DNA of 64,000 bases from Laburnicola sp. R22_1 (lineage: Eukaryota > Ascomycota > Dothideomycetes > Pleosporales > Didymosphaeriaceae). Shown one piece after another: positions 33,418 through 44,833 of the stretch (the first letter of the stretch is position 1; the number at the start of each line of letters is the position of its first letter). The notes beneath the pieces were generated by a model. The model did no database searches. It was not told the DNA's origin and was given only the letters and a program-made list of their open reading frames with translations. Where the stretch lies: the NCBI GenBank assembly GCA_014281115.1, contig JACONQ010000012.1:186001-250000 (forward strand), in the 5' to 3' direction. The translations under genes were made by a program, and so were the position numbers.

Positions 33418-35756
33418 ATGGACACGAGCTACCTGGCCCAGCAAGTCACCACCATCATCGGCCAGCTGCACGGCCTGTTCGATGAGATTGGCGTCCCCAG
33501 CCACGAGCGCGACTCGCGCGAGGCCGAGGTAGGCCAGCCGCCTGCCAGCGACACCAAGGAGCCATGCTGATCCGTGCTACAGCTCTTCTCGGCGCTGTCC
33601 GAGACGCTCCACAGTCGGCTTAAGCAGACGACGAACGAGAAGCATGAGATGACCGAGGAGGCGCATCGCTTGATCCAGACCATCCGGCAGATGCAGGCTT
33701 CGCTAGACGACAACAAGCCCAACCCCAACTACGAGGTGGACGATGGCCTAGAAGTCGCCTACCCGTTGACGCGCTGTCTGAAGGAGTTGAAGGACAAGTA
33801 CAACACGGTCAGCAAGTTGCATCGGGAGCGCTTCGAGCAAGTGAGAAGTATGTCATTTCGCTATCAGAGGTCGCGCTGTACTGACGCGTCGCAGAACTCG
33901 CCGAAGCACTCGAATCATATGCGTCGCATCTGGACCGGGACTTTGTGCAAATAAAGCTTCCGCCTACCGCACCGAACGCGACTATTTCACCGTCTTTCGA
34001 TATATCCCCATCGTACGTCGCCTCACTCGATGCCGAGTTCTCCCGCGTATACGAAGAATACAATCGCCGTTTGACCATGGTCCAGACGTTAGGCCAAGAG
34101 ATGATTCAGTTGTGGGCCCAGCTGGGAACACCGCAGGCACAGACAGACACCTCGGTTGTCAAGTACCATCGCGACTCACCGGAGCAGCTTGGGTTACATA
34201 GAGAAGACATTGCCAACCTCAAGGCCAAGAAGGAGCGACTGGTTGAAGAGAAGCGCGGGCGTGAGCGGCGACTGGGCCAGTTACGTTCCACCATCGAGGA
34301 TCTTTGGGACCGCCTGGGCATCGAACAGCACGAGCGCAAGCAGTTCCTGGCTAAGAACCGCGGCTGCGGCCTACGGGCCATCAACGAATACGAAGATGAG
34401 CTGTCTAGGCTGAATGAGTTGAAGCGCCAGAACCTACATTTGTTTGTCGAGGAAGCGCGATGCAAACTCCAGGAGCTTTGGGATGCACTCTACTTCTCCG
34501 AAGAAGAGATGCTTGACTTCACGCCCGCCTTCTCCGACGTCTGCAGCGATGCTCTTCTCTCTGCCCACGAAGCTGAAATTGCCCGGCTGGAAGCACTCAA
34601 GGAGCAGCGATTGCCGATACTCCAGAAGATCAACCGCCATAGGGAACTAGTCAAAGAGCGTGATGACCTTCAAGCGTCAAGTCAAGATGCCTCCCGATTG
34701 ATGACTCGTGGGCAAAAGGGGGAGAGGCGCGATCCAGGGAAGCTTCTACGAGAAGAGAAGATGCGGAAGCGTATCGCAAAGGATTTGCCCAAGATCGAAG
34801 CTGAGCTGAAGCAGACGCTGGAGCAGTTTGAGGATGAGTACGGTAGGCCTTTCTTGGTCCTCGGAGAGCGATACCTGGACGAGCTATATGCTTGTGCGGC
34901 GAAAGCTCCTCCCCCACGATCAAAGACTCCGTCCGCCGCGCCGATGCCCGTAAAACAGCCACCCAAATCTGCACCACCTACCCGGCCTGGTACCGTTCGT
35001 GGACCGCCTCCCCGAGCAAAAACGCCCGCATCGAACTTCAGTTCTAGCACCATCGGACGCAATCCGCTCAGCAGTTCAATGGTAGCTGCATCCGGACCAA
35101 AGAGTCCTTCCAAGATCCCAGCACGCGCTCCCTTGAAGACTATGCCACATGGCGGTAACTCGCCTGAGCGGAAGATGGCTCCTCCGCGACAGGAAGATTC
35201 CACGATCCGAAAAATGCCCCCACCGATGGCCCCGCCTCCAAGAATGAAGGACCTCTTTGTTCCGCCAGATCAGGACGCAACGCCTGCGAACAGATTCGAG
35301 TTCAACCGCGGCGACCGTAGCGAGAGCGTTGTACGCCACATCCCGCCCGAGGACCCCTACGACGACCGCACATATATGTCGCAGACGATACGATCTGGTT
35401 ACACGTCTCAGTATGGCTCCATGTCGGGCAGTAGCAGGCAAATATCGCAGACGTCGTCGACGGGAACTGGAGCTACTATGCAGTCCGGATCCGAGAACTG
35501 GGAGACGTTTAGCGAGCGATCGGACGATCCCCCGGAGCATGATATCGACATGTACAACTATCGCCAGGCGGCCGCGCGTAACAAGCGCTTCACACCGGAG
35601 GGTGGACACGCCGCATCGCCTCGTGGGGTGCACGGCAAGAAGCTGAGAAGCGTCCGCGCGGTCGAGGGTGACTACATGGTGGAAGAAGGCGGGCACATGG
35701 TGCGCGCAGTAGAAGGCAGCGAGTGTGGGTGGACCGACGATGGCGACGTGTACTAG
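33418..35756 (+). CDS. ASE1: Anaphase spindle elongation protein Ase1 (PRC1/MAP65 family)
   Basis: Three exons (33418-33528, 33583-33847, 33895-35756) encode 745 residues. The N-terminal dimerisation rod has long coiled coils (LFSALSETLHSRLKQTTNEK; IRQMQASLDD; LKELKDKYNTVSKLHRERFE). Spectrin-like repeats follow: LRSTIEDLWDRLGI, LNELKRQNLHLFVEEARCKL and QELWDALYFSEEEML, the MAP65 signature. KLLREEKMRKRIAKDLPKIE and FEDEYGRPFLVLGERYLDEL mark the microtubule-binding end. The last 300 residues are Pro/Ser-rich, basic and disordered, with many SP/TP sites likely to be Cdk targets. Ase1 cross-links antiparallel microtubules at the spindle midzone. The ATG at 33418 has a strong context (CCACCATGG). 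Introns of 54 and 47 bp are standard. Confidence 0.95.
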
Positions 35757-37120
35757 GAGAGTCGTCGACGTTCCAACGGCACCACGGATCCACCCTCCAG
35801 GGACAAGTGGAACATTGTCTTTTCGAATTCACGTCGCCCCACATCGTCACGATCTTGTCACGTTTGATGTGCCACGTACGTCTTGAAACGGATGCCTGTC
35901 ACTGTCTACTTTCTGGATACGAGGGAATGTCTGTCTTGAGCAAACTGCACGGACGCAATCACGGCCCCGTCTTCTTCTTTTCAAGCCGCGTACTTTTCGG
36001 CTTTGTACTACTCTGTTTCTTTTCGATGTAATTCTTTGTAACACTCACGTAGGGCGGCTGCATCTTGGAAAAGAGATGTTCTTTTATTCCGCATGCGCGA
36101 TTGGCGGGGAAGGGTGCTTGGCTACTACCTACCTACCTTTTCATGCATGCATGTATGCGTCACATTCCGTTGTGCGTGTGGGGTAGAAGGTAGTGGTTGG
36201 TTGACTTGTCTCTTTTTGCCTGTCGGTCGCGTGTGTGTGTGCGTGTGGGAATGGCAGCGGGAACTGCTTCCTTCCTTGTTCTACTACACTTTGCTTCTTT
36301 CTTTTCTGGGATGGCTTTTGGACTGGCGTTAGTCTGTCTGGCGTCGTGGGTGGGTGGGTGGGGTTGCATTGTGTTATTTCTTGACTGGACTGGACTGGGT
36401 GGCGGACTTTGCTGTTTTGTTTGGGTAGCTATTGGTAGACGTGAAAATGGCTGCGCTGCATGCATGCATGAGGTCTGCGTTGAGAAGTAAGGGGAATGAA
36501 AAGGAAAGAGTCATTGATTGCGTATTGCTGACGTGATTGGAATACTTGTTGTGCACGGTGGTTGGTTATGTATGTGATTTGTCGGTGTGGACAATGTGGC
36601 AGCTTGACTGACACTGACTGAATAGTGCGTGTGAATACGTATGAAGCATGGGTACAGTGCACGCTGCACAGTGTAGGTAGTATAACAGCTTTTTTTGTTG
36701 GTATGTTGTGATATATGTACTGTGTACATGTGTATAGTAAGTGCATTACTAGGTTGCGACGGACGGACGGGTACCGCGGCTACTCCCCGCAGCCAGCATT
36801 CCGGCGGCGGTGAGCAATCGCGCTACCTACCTAGTCTAACTGCGGGGTGGCTTGGGCTCTGCCGCTCTTTTGGGGGATACCGCATATGCAGGGCAAAAAA
36901 ATGAGGAGGGAGGGAGGTGAGGCGGATGCATGTGTGGTGTCGTGCATGAGGGCCTGGGTTTCGAATTGTGATTTCGGCTAGGTTTTCTATTGCAGCAAGC
37001 GGGAAGCGCTAAATGATAGGATATTTTGTTTTAGCAGACTTATAGCTTTTTATTATAGTGTTGTAGTGTGTACTAAAAGATCTGTAATATTTTTCTTTCT
37101 AATAGTATAGTTAGTAGTTT
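35757..37120. other. Gene-free region, AT-rich at its right end
   Basis: 3' flank of ASE1 followed by GT-rich, low-complexity DNA (GTGTGTGTGCGTGTGG at about 36230; GCATGCATGCATG at about 36458). Open frames are short and of mixed composition. From about 37010 the sequence becomes AT-rich and RIP-like. Confidence 0.5.
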
Positions 37121-37223
37121 AATGCTCTTTTTATTTACTAAGTAGAGGGCTGTGCTTTTTATTATTATAGTAGTTTAGATAAAAGTCTTTATTTTTCTAC
37201 TCTTAGGTAGTTAATTTAACACT
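37121..37223 (-). repeat. Dispersed repeat copy B (reverse orientation)
   Basis: The reverse complement aligns with copies A, C and D from AGTGTTAAATTAACTACCTA through CAGCCCTCTACTTAGTAAAT to AAAAAGAGC. It sits head to head with copy C, only about 8 bp apart (ATATATAT-type spacer), so the pair forms a roughly 100-bp-arm inverted repeat centred near 37227. Copy B keeps AGCACAGCCCTCT, which copy C has lost. Confidence 0.7.
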
Positions 37224-37231
37224 ATATATAT

Positions 37232-37337
37232 AGCGTTAAATTAGCTACCTAATAATAGAGTAATTAAAGCTTTTATTTTAAATAATATAATTTAAAAGTA
37301 GAGTTATTTACTTAGTAAATAAAAAGAGTGTAAAAAG
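37232..37337 (+). repeat. Dispersed repeat copy C (strongly RIP-decayed)
   Basis: Aligns with copies A, B and D: AGCGTTAAATTAGCTACCTA start, AATAATATAAT middle, GTAGAGTTATTTACTTAG, and AAAAAGAGTGTAAAAAG end. It shows the most C-to-T changes of the four. Paired head to head with copy B. Confidence 0.7.
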
Positions 37338-37513
37338 TATTAATTAAAAAGTATTAATATCTTTATAAAGTACTTATTAAATAAATTTTATATAGTTTAA
37401 TATTGGCTACATTAATATTTTTTACTATACTCCTCTAATAGCGCATTTTAGAACTCTATATAGACCTTACTTAAAAAAGGTTAAAATTATAATTTAAAAT
37501 TACGCCTACTAAA

Positions 37514-37664
37514 TAGTGATAGGCGATTCGATAGTAATTACTATTTTGCGAAGATAGCAATATTATATAGTAATAATAGGCCTTTTATATAATAGTAATT
37601 ACTATTAAAGTAGTAATTAATATAGTAAAATAGTAATTACTATTGCATAAAAGGCCCATCACTG
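37514..37664. mobile_element. hAT-type MITE (151 bp) with 8-bp target duplication
   Basis: The left end reads TAGTGATAGGCG. The right end, read inward on the other strand, is CAGTGATGGGCC, so the 12-bp terminal inverted repeats differ mainly by transitions. The flanks are CTACTAAA (37506-37513) and CCACTAAA (37665-37672): an 8-bp target-site duplication with one C/T difference. CAGTG-type ends and 8-bp duplications are hallmarks of hAT elements. Inside, the palindrome ATAGTAATTACTAT occurs three times. There is no transposase frame, so it would be non-autonomous. The transitions fit RIP. Confidence 0.72.
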
Positions 37665-37672
37665 CCACTAAA

Positions 37673-38198
37673 TAGGCTCTTGATCATACTGGTATGTATG
37701 CATGCAATGCAGCCTGATAAGATGCCATGGGATGCAGATAAGCTTCTCGGGTTTTATAGGCCCACGTCAGTGTGAGCTGTCGCTCTGTGCGTGGGTGAGT
37801 GGGTGGGCTATAGGGTAATACGTACGTAGACTGACTGTCTAACGGGGTGATGTGCTTAGGTTGGTGTTGTGGGTGGTGCTTGGTGGGTACAGTAGTAAGT
37901 TGGAAGGGAGGGAGGTGGTTTGTAACGCGCGATAGGAGGATTTGTCGCGCATGGGATTTTTGTGTGGGATGGGGTGTTGCGTCTCCGAGCGAGACGGAGC
38001 GCGGAAGGAGCAGCGGACCAATCGGGAGGGTTGCCTGGCGGTTGCCGGTTTGGGAGATGGAGCGAACGAAGGAAGGCGGCCGGCGGGCAACGTGGACGTG
38101 GATGCCGCGCTTCAGCTTGGTGGCGGGTCCCCAGGCGGCGACTGGTCGGCCTCGTTGTTGTGGTCGGTGGTCGTGTGCGTGTGGCTCATTATCGTCTT
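37673..38198. other. Upstream region of the following hypothetical gene
   Basis: Normal composition returns after the MITE. No separate gene is supported; open frames over 37840-38420 are probably the promoter and 5' leader. Confidence 0.4.
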
Positions 38199-39998
38199 AT
38201 GTCTGTCATACTCCTTATCGCCGCCCGCGTTCACTTGCTCACTCATCGCTCTCATCACTTACTGCACTGCCTCGTGCACTCACTCACCGCTGCAGCATTC
38301 ATTCATTCTCCACAAGCACACATATCCCGTCAGGCACCGTGCGTCTCGGCGAGAGCATCTGCAGCTCCATGTTACCCATCGCGTGCCCCTACGTCGCCTG
38401 TCCAATCCCGCTCCAGCAATAACGTAAAACCCTCGCCCTTGCAGCCGGCCACCAACGTCACGCCCGGAGGTCCGACTCCATTTCTACCTAGGCCCTTCCC
38501 GCACGTCAAAAGCCGCTTCCAGGGCCACAATATGTTGGTGCCGAGATCCTACCCTTTTCTCCTCCAGTCGCCGTCGCCGCAACGGAGGCCCGAGAAGATG
38601 GGAGCACGACCACCTAGGACAGCTTCCAGTCCTTCCAAGTCGATGCGCGCCATGAGTGTTCAACCCAGAGACGAAGCCGCCTGTAGTCCGGAGCCCAAAC
38701 CAGTTACGCCTGCTGCACCCGTGCATTCGAAGCCAGTTGTCATTCCGCCTCGTACGCCTGCGCGCTCGGGTACAGGCACAGCGACGCAGACCGTGAAAGT
38801 GAGAGGACACAACGGTGGCAGGCCACAGCACACACCGAAGAACCACAAACGCGATGCGATACCCTCAGCTGTCGCAGCGCTGCTGGCAGTCACCGCGATC
38901 CCCAAGATGCCGCCGCGCCGTCGCCCGGGCTCCACCATGGACAGAAGGATCTCCATGGACGAGTTGATTCAAGAGTGGAAGCAAGATGATGCAGAGCTGC
39001 CAGCATCAGTGGTTGGCTCGCCGTTGGATCTGTTGTTGGGACGTGTGGATGAATCCGAAGACGAGTACGGCAGCCTTGCGAGCATGGAACAAGAGAAGGA
39101 TTCTATAACAACCAGGTCCATATCGAGCGACTCATTATCAATGATACCGCCTTCTTTGGATACCGCCGCACCTTCCTTTGCCTCAAATTGGGACGAGTTG
39201 AGTACCCCGGACTCATATCGAAAACCATTACCGGACCGTCGCGAGAAGGCTGTATCGTCACCACCCAAAGAAGACTGCATTTTGGATCACCCGTTACTGC
39301 ATTTTAACCTAGAAGACTGCGAACATCTCGCCACCCTCGAAGTACCGGAAGTAGTTACACCCCCTGCTGTTCCCACCGAACGCTTCAAGTCATTTCGATC
39401 AAATCTCACGGCTTCATTACAAGCTTTGAAATCTGCCGCCAAATCCTTCTCCAACTTCACAGCACCCAGCGTTCCACCGGACGACCTCCTTACCCGATCA
39501 TTGTTATCACCACGATTTGCTAGCGAGATGCGTCCGAAGCAGATGCAGGGGTTGCCGTCAGCAGAACTGCGTCGCTACATGAACCCGCCGCCCACCCCTG
39601 TTTCCCCAGCGGAGCTGTCGATGCAGCTCCACGACGCACTCATGCTGGATGTAGACGAAGCCGAATCGGCACCTATGATTCAGATGCAAACCTACGAACG
39701 ACGAACCCGTTCCTCGAGCCGCCGAAGAAAGACGCAAGATCCATATTCCGAGGCTGGTAGAGTTCAGTCTCCCTCTCCAGCCGTACGCCAGCGGGAACCC
39801 AGAGAGAACAGCGACTTCCTCCGCGTCATTGTGCTCGAGATGAACATGCGCCGCGTTGGGAAATTGGATGTCAAGGCCGCCGGCAAAGCTCGAATCTGGC
39901 TACCACCCCGGAAGATTGCCAACAAGTCAATTTTCAGTCATGGAGAAGGCCGTGTGCCGGACAGATGGGTTGCTGTTCTTCCGGACGAAGAGATGTAG
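38199..39998 (+). CDS. Hypothetical fungal protein, disordered with conserved C-terminus
   Basis: A continuous frame runs to the stop at 39996-39998. The start is uncertain: ATG 38199 is the upstream in-frame choice (600 residues), and ATG 38532 (MLVPRSYPFLLQ) the downstream one. The segment before 38532 (PTPFLPRPFPHVKSRFQGHN) looks conserved, so the true start is probably upstream, perhaps on a spliced leader exon. Most of the protein is Ser/Pro-rich with SP/TP sites, for example RRISMDELIQEWKQDDAELP. The C-terminal 70 residues are compact: DFLRVIVLEMNMRRVGKLDV and ARIWLPPRKIANKS, then RVPDRWVAVLP. I recognise this tail only as a type seen in uncharacterised fungal proteins. Nothing indicates an enzyme or membrane protein. 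Codon use matches its neighbours. Confidence 0.7.
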   Translation: MSVILLIAARVHLLTHRSHHLLHCLVHSLTAAAFIHSPQAHISRQAPCVSARASAAPCYPSRAPTSPVQSRSSNNVKPSPLQPATNVTPGGPTPFLPRPFPHVKSRFQGHNMLVPRSYPFLLQSPSPQRRPEKMGARPPRTASSPSKSMRAMSVQPRDEAACSPEPKPVTPAAPVHSKPVVIPPRTPARSGTGTATQTVKVRGHNGGRPQHTPKNHKRDAIPSAVAALLAVTAIPKMPPRRRPGSTMDRRISMDELIQEWKQDDAELPASVVGSPLDLLLGRVDESEDEYGSLASMEQEKDSITTRSISSDSLSMIPPSLDTAAPSFASNWDELSTPDSYRKPLPDRREKAVSSPPKEDCILDHPLLHFNLEDCEHLATLEVPEVVTPPAVPTERFKSFRSNLTASLQALKSAAKSFSNFTAPSVPPDDLLTRSLLSPRFASEMRPKQMQGLPSAELRRYMNPPPTPVSPAELSMQLHDALMLDVDEAESAPMIQMQTYERRTRSSSRRRKTQDPYSEAGRVQSPSPAVRQREPRENSDFLRVIVLEMNMRRVGKLDVKAAGKARIWLPPRKIANKSIFSHGEGRVPDRWVAVLPDEEM

Positions 39999-41701
39999 TG
40001 CAGTTGGGCATACGTGCAGGTTCCGCCGAAGCGCAGCCGTTGTCATCGGCCCTGTTGCGCGAATGACGCGGGGGCCATATCACCGTGCGTCACGACTCGC
40101 GAGGTGAAGAGCATCACTTTAGCGCGACCCTTTGGGCGATCACGCGACGTACCTTCTGACCTCGGTCTATTGTAGCCAGCCGGCGGTTTTCCTAGCGAAT
40201 CATGAGAAGGCCGCTCAAGCGTTGAGCACTTGTCACTTTTGGCATGAAACTGAGCAGACGCGCTTCTGGAACGCATACTCGACGCCGGGCTCCCCGTACC
40301 TAATTGTGGACGACAGAATGATTTGGGCAATGCCAACCCACGCGGAGCCCTAGTCTCACAACTTATTCCGTAGCTCGGAGCGCCAAAATCAATAATGTAC
40401 GAAAAGTCCGACGGTCGATCTGTTCCTGCAGCGTCGGCCAACGTGGCGGGCTGCCCCGACGGCGCGGCCGAGATCTACCACTACACAATATTATCGAGTA
40501 AAGGGCGGGAAGCGCCGATGGTTCGCGCGGCGACGCCGTTTGACTGGACTACTATCTATTTTCGAAGAGAGGAATTCTGTTGTTTTTTTATTGCAGGAGA
40601 CGGTGTAGAGTGGGTTTGCGCACTGCGTACGCGGTGTAGACAGACATGGGAGTCGCCTCCAAATGTCGGTCAAGAGTTGACACGACAGACGATGTTTTTT
40701 ACGCGCAGGAAGTAGACTTTTGTTTTTCTTTTCTTTTGTTGCTTTGCATTTTGCATGATGCATGGTCGTTTGTCATAGGTACATACCGTCACATAGTACA
40801 CGGTGTGCACCGGGTTACGAATTTTCTTGGTTTTCCGTCACTTTTGTGGTAGTGTAGCGAGGAGCAGATGGGTGAGCGACGCACTTTCACTGGGTTATTT
40901 GTTCATACAGTAGCAGGCTTTTTATTATTAGACAGACAGACAGGAGTTGGATACAATATTGGGTAGGCATGGCAGGTGGTGCTGTGTGGCTGGCGCTTTT
41001 TCTTTGCATTTGAGTTTGAAGGGGCGGGCACGCGGGGTAGGGGCATATGCCGGGTTTCTTGTCACACAATATGCGCTCTGTATGTATAGCATAGATATAG
41101 CATAGGAGGCGAAGCGAATAAGAATCAACTTCTTGCCCTGTTTTTTGGTGTGCGATGTTGTGAAGTTACTTGTTGGAGGGGTTGCAGCAACCTAGGCCTT
41201 TTCGCGTGGCTAGCAGGTACGAAATGCTTACGAAAGATGAGGGGTGGGTGCGGTACCAGCCTACCAGGTACTGTGTAGCAGGATGAGGGGACACACGCAC
41301 GTGTGGATACATAGTAAATATGGCTTTACAGTGTTACCGCAATGCTTGGTCGCGGCTGTGTGCAGTCGTGGTCGTGAATATACTGTGGCGCTGTCTGGTT
41401 CTCAGCTCTCGTGCGGTGGCGCCTCGGACGAGACAAACACGGGTGCTCCGGGAGATGGGTGGAGGATGCTGCGAGATGGCAAGGATGGATGGTTCCCTGG
41501 AGTCGTGGTTCAGGAGGGTGGAGAAACGTGTTAGGCTGCTAAATCGAGTCTGGGTGCCGGATCAGCGGCACCGACTGGTGTCTCTAGTGTGCACGCCCTC
41601 GCCCCGGCCAAGACACTGCCAAGTTCATTCAAGCCTTCCTGCCCGGTATTGTGAAGACTACACACCCTCTACGACCATCGCAAGCAGCCTCACACGCCGC
41701 C
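39999..41701. other. Gene-free region upstream of palH
   Basis: About 1.7 kb. Short open frames on both strands (for example 40395-40715 and 41320-41721) lack splice structure and conserved motifs. A poly-T/TTTTC stretch lies at about 40720-40745. Nothing else identified. Confidence 0.45.
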
Positions 41702-41716
41702 ATGACGCCGCTCTGA
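41702..41716 (+). promoter_or_regulatory. Minimal upstream ORF of palH
   Basis: ATG-ACG-CCG-CTC-TGA lies immediately 5' of the palH start; the stop ends one base before the palH ATG at 41718. Such a short uORF with a closely spaced restart codon could lower initiation on palH. Whether it is in the mRNA depends on the unmapped transcription start. Confidence 0.4.
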
Positions 41717-41717
41717 C

Positions 41718-44156
41718 ATGACATGGGAGGACCCGCCCTGCCGCCACCTGCTGCTGGATCAGTATAAGTACCCGAGGATGCACTCCGCCGGGGCGAGGAG
41801 GAAGAGGGCGCAGCCAACCTACAACGAAGCCTTTCGCGTATGTATCGCGCCCGCACCCGTCCTGTGTCGTCACTGACCGCGCCGACAGCACTGCGCGCCT
41901 ATCAAGCTGCCCTCGCTCGGAAGCATCGAAGTGTCGCCCGGCCACACCATCATCCTCGAGACCGACGCCGTCTTCAAGCCGCAATGCCCGCCGTCGGAAC
42001 AGAGCCAAGTCAACGAAGGGGGAGGCGGCGTTGTAGATGACACCAGTCTGGCCGACGTGCGCGATCCCTTCCACGCTTCCATCACGCCGCAAGCCTACGC
42101 GACGGGCGCCGCGACCGTCATCGCATGGATGCTCGTCATCATGCTCATCATTACGCCGCGAACCTTTCACGTCGGAGGCACATCGGGACGCTCAGGGCTC
42201 ATGGGGAGACGCGGCATGATTAGCGGAGCGTCAGGAGGAGGGTCGATCATTGGGGTGGGGACGCGTCCCTGGCTGCAGAAGGTGGCCGCCCTCACCGTCG
42301 CCGTGTCGCTGACACTGGCAACTGCGGACACCTTCGCCATCGCCGCACGGCAGTACGAGGACGGCTTCATGGATGCTCTGGCGCTGCGGAGCGAGGTCGT
42401 GGCAGGCACCGAGATCAAGGTGTCCCGCGTTGTGTCGGACATCTTCCTCTGGCTCGCACAGGTCCAGACACTGATTCGCCTGTTCCCGCGCCACAAGGAG
42501 AAAGTCATCATCAAATGGGTCGGATTTGCCCTCATCACGCTCGACATCACTTTCAATGCCTTGAACAGTTTCGGCCCGTACAACAAGGGCCACAGCCCTC
42601 GCCATTTCGAAACCGCCATCCCCGCATTGAGTTATCTTTTCCAACTATCTCTCAGCATGCTTTACGCCGCCTGGGTCATCTACTATGGTATTACGAAGCG
42701 ACGATATGCGTTCTATCATCATATGATGTGGAACATGTCTCTTGTCGCCCTCCTGTCTATTGTTGCCGTTCTTACGCCTGTCGTATTCTTCATCACCGAT
42801 ATTTCTAACTACACCATTGCTGGCTGGGGAGATTATTTCAGATGGGTGGGAGCTGCAGCTGCTAGTGTCATTGTTTGGGAGTGGGTAGAGCGAATCGAGG
42901 CGTTAGAAAGAGAGGAAAGAAAAGACGGAATCCTGGGTAGAGAGATCTATGACGGCGACGAAATGCTTGACACCACGCCGTCCAAAGAAATGTCCTGGCC
43001 TCGACCTGGCCATGGCTCTACGTCTAACGATCCGAAGAAGCCTGGAGATGGCGGAAACGGGGGCGCTTCGGCATCTGGACATTTTAGCCGTCTCACTCAT
43101 GTTGCGCAGAGGCTGAACCGCGTCAGAAAACAGTCGCCGAAGACAGCTCCATCCAAGCGACGGACTATTCACATACCCGCACCAGCCCCGGCTGCTCGCC
43201 GATCCGGCACACATCAGCGTAACAAGCGAGATAGCTATCTCCCATTACAGAGTCCAAGTGATGCTCCACCGAATATCTCGTCACCGGTGAGCAGAACCGA
43301 CACCGCGAGTGCGGATAGCACGGTATATACAGTGCGATACCACCCCATCAGCGACACGCCACCCGTGCCCCGTCCCGATGGTGCGGTCGAAGAGCGCGCG
43401 GAAAGGGAGCCTGCCGGCGAAACACAACTTACGGCACCTTCTCGTCCCCAAAATTCTACTGAAGATCTCGAAAAAGGTGCTGTCTTCACCGAGGATGTAA
43501 ATGGCGTTCGTGCTAGGGGGCGTTGGAATTGGCAGGCTATCTCCAGCATGACACCATTTCGAAGAAAAGGACGATCACCGCCGCCAGAAGTCCAACGAGG
43601 GCGAGTGATTGAACCCCTTGCAATTGACGACGTTGCGTTGAATATTCCTCAGAGGAATTATTTTGGATTGGCGCTAAAAGATAGGCTTGGCACTTTTGCT
43701 GCCCAGCAAGGAGACAAGCTTCGTACCAAGAAAAATGTTGGCCAACAGGTAGATACAAGCCTACCGGTCACTATTATACCCGCCCAGCCCCGTGGACGGA
43801 CATGGTCTCCGGAGATATTGCATCAACAGGCCCAAATAGCTGAAGGGGCTGATGTGCCCATCTCGAGCGAGTCGTCGCGTTCTCCCCAGGGCGCTAACGC
43901 TCCAACACCACAACACTCGAACGAGTCTAACGATCATGACGGTGCCGAACGTACCTCTCACATACGTTTCTCACCCGAAACGTTTCGACCGTCGAACGCC
44001 AGGCCACAGGCAGATGCCGACCCTTCGCCCTCTGTCGCTTTACGCAATGAGATCTCGGACCCAGGACCAGAGACGAGTTATACAGAAGGGCAAGACGAGC
44101 AACCGGACCATACTCGTCCACCGACACCTACACAGCCGACCAACCACGACAGATGA
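41718..44156 (+). CDS. palH: pH-response sensor PalH/Rim21
   Basis: Two exons (41718-41837, 41889-44156) encode 795 residues. The extracellular N-terminus has paired cysteines (HCAPIKLPSLGSIEVSPGHT; FKPQCPP). Seven membrane segments follow, beginning GAATVIAWMLVIMLIITPRT and ending AGWGDYFRWVGAAAASVIVW-EWVERIEALE. VSRVVSDIFLWLAQVQTLIR and ITLDITFNALNSFGPYN are typical PalH core motifs. The cytosolic tail of about 400 residues is Ser/Pro-rich and disordered, as expected for the arrestin (PalF/Rim8)-binding region. PalH senses ambient alkaline pH at the plasma membrane and starts the Pal/Rim cascade that activates PacC/Rim101. The intron is 51 bp with a GTATGT donor, phase 0. A tiny uORF abuts the start. 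Confidence 0.94.
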
Positions 44157-44833
44157 GAAGAGAGACGGAGACTTCTTCCCTTCGCTCTATACCCCTGTAT
44201 TCATTTTTGACGGCTTCAAAGCGGTGCAATTGGAGTAACTCTGGTTTCATTTTTCTCTTGACGTACAGGTACTTGCGCTGCATAGGATTGGCGAAGGATG
44301 CTTTTGGGATGGATGGGTTGGGATGGAATCTGATTTTGATATGGTTGCAGCATCGATCCTTAGATACCCGCTGATGTTTACGCGTCAGCTGCAATTGGGA
44401 ACGGTTTTTGGGTATGCGACGGGGTCGATTTGAATTTTGGGGGGGGGGAAGGTCGTACTGTAGGGTTCATGACATGTCATATAGGGAGTGGGTGGGCGTT
44501 TAGTGGGCATCATGGCTAATGGGAACAATGGCAGAGGTTTTGAATCAGCGAAGATGGATGTGTGCATTTGGTTTCTTGTGTTGTTCATCATACACAGCTT
44601 GTTGGATGGCCGAGGTTGGATTGAAATGCCAAGGTGGTCCCACATGAGCTTGGGCCAAAGGGCACGGTTAGCTCCCGGTTCTTGGTACACGCGAGCTTGA
44701 CACGGTGACGGGCGTCTTATCTCGTCTTGAAGCGCTCATCTTGCTGCGGAGCTGCTGGACACTCGCGCGTAGCTTCCCGTGCACGACACATCCGAGCCCT
44801 CCTGAGCAGCCTGCTCAACATCTCTGTTCAGTC
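44157..44833. other. Intergenic region
   Basis: About 680 bp between palH and MVP1. A run of about ten G occurs near 44440. No gene is supported. Confidence 0.45.
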
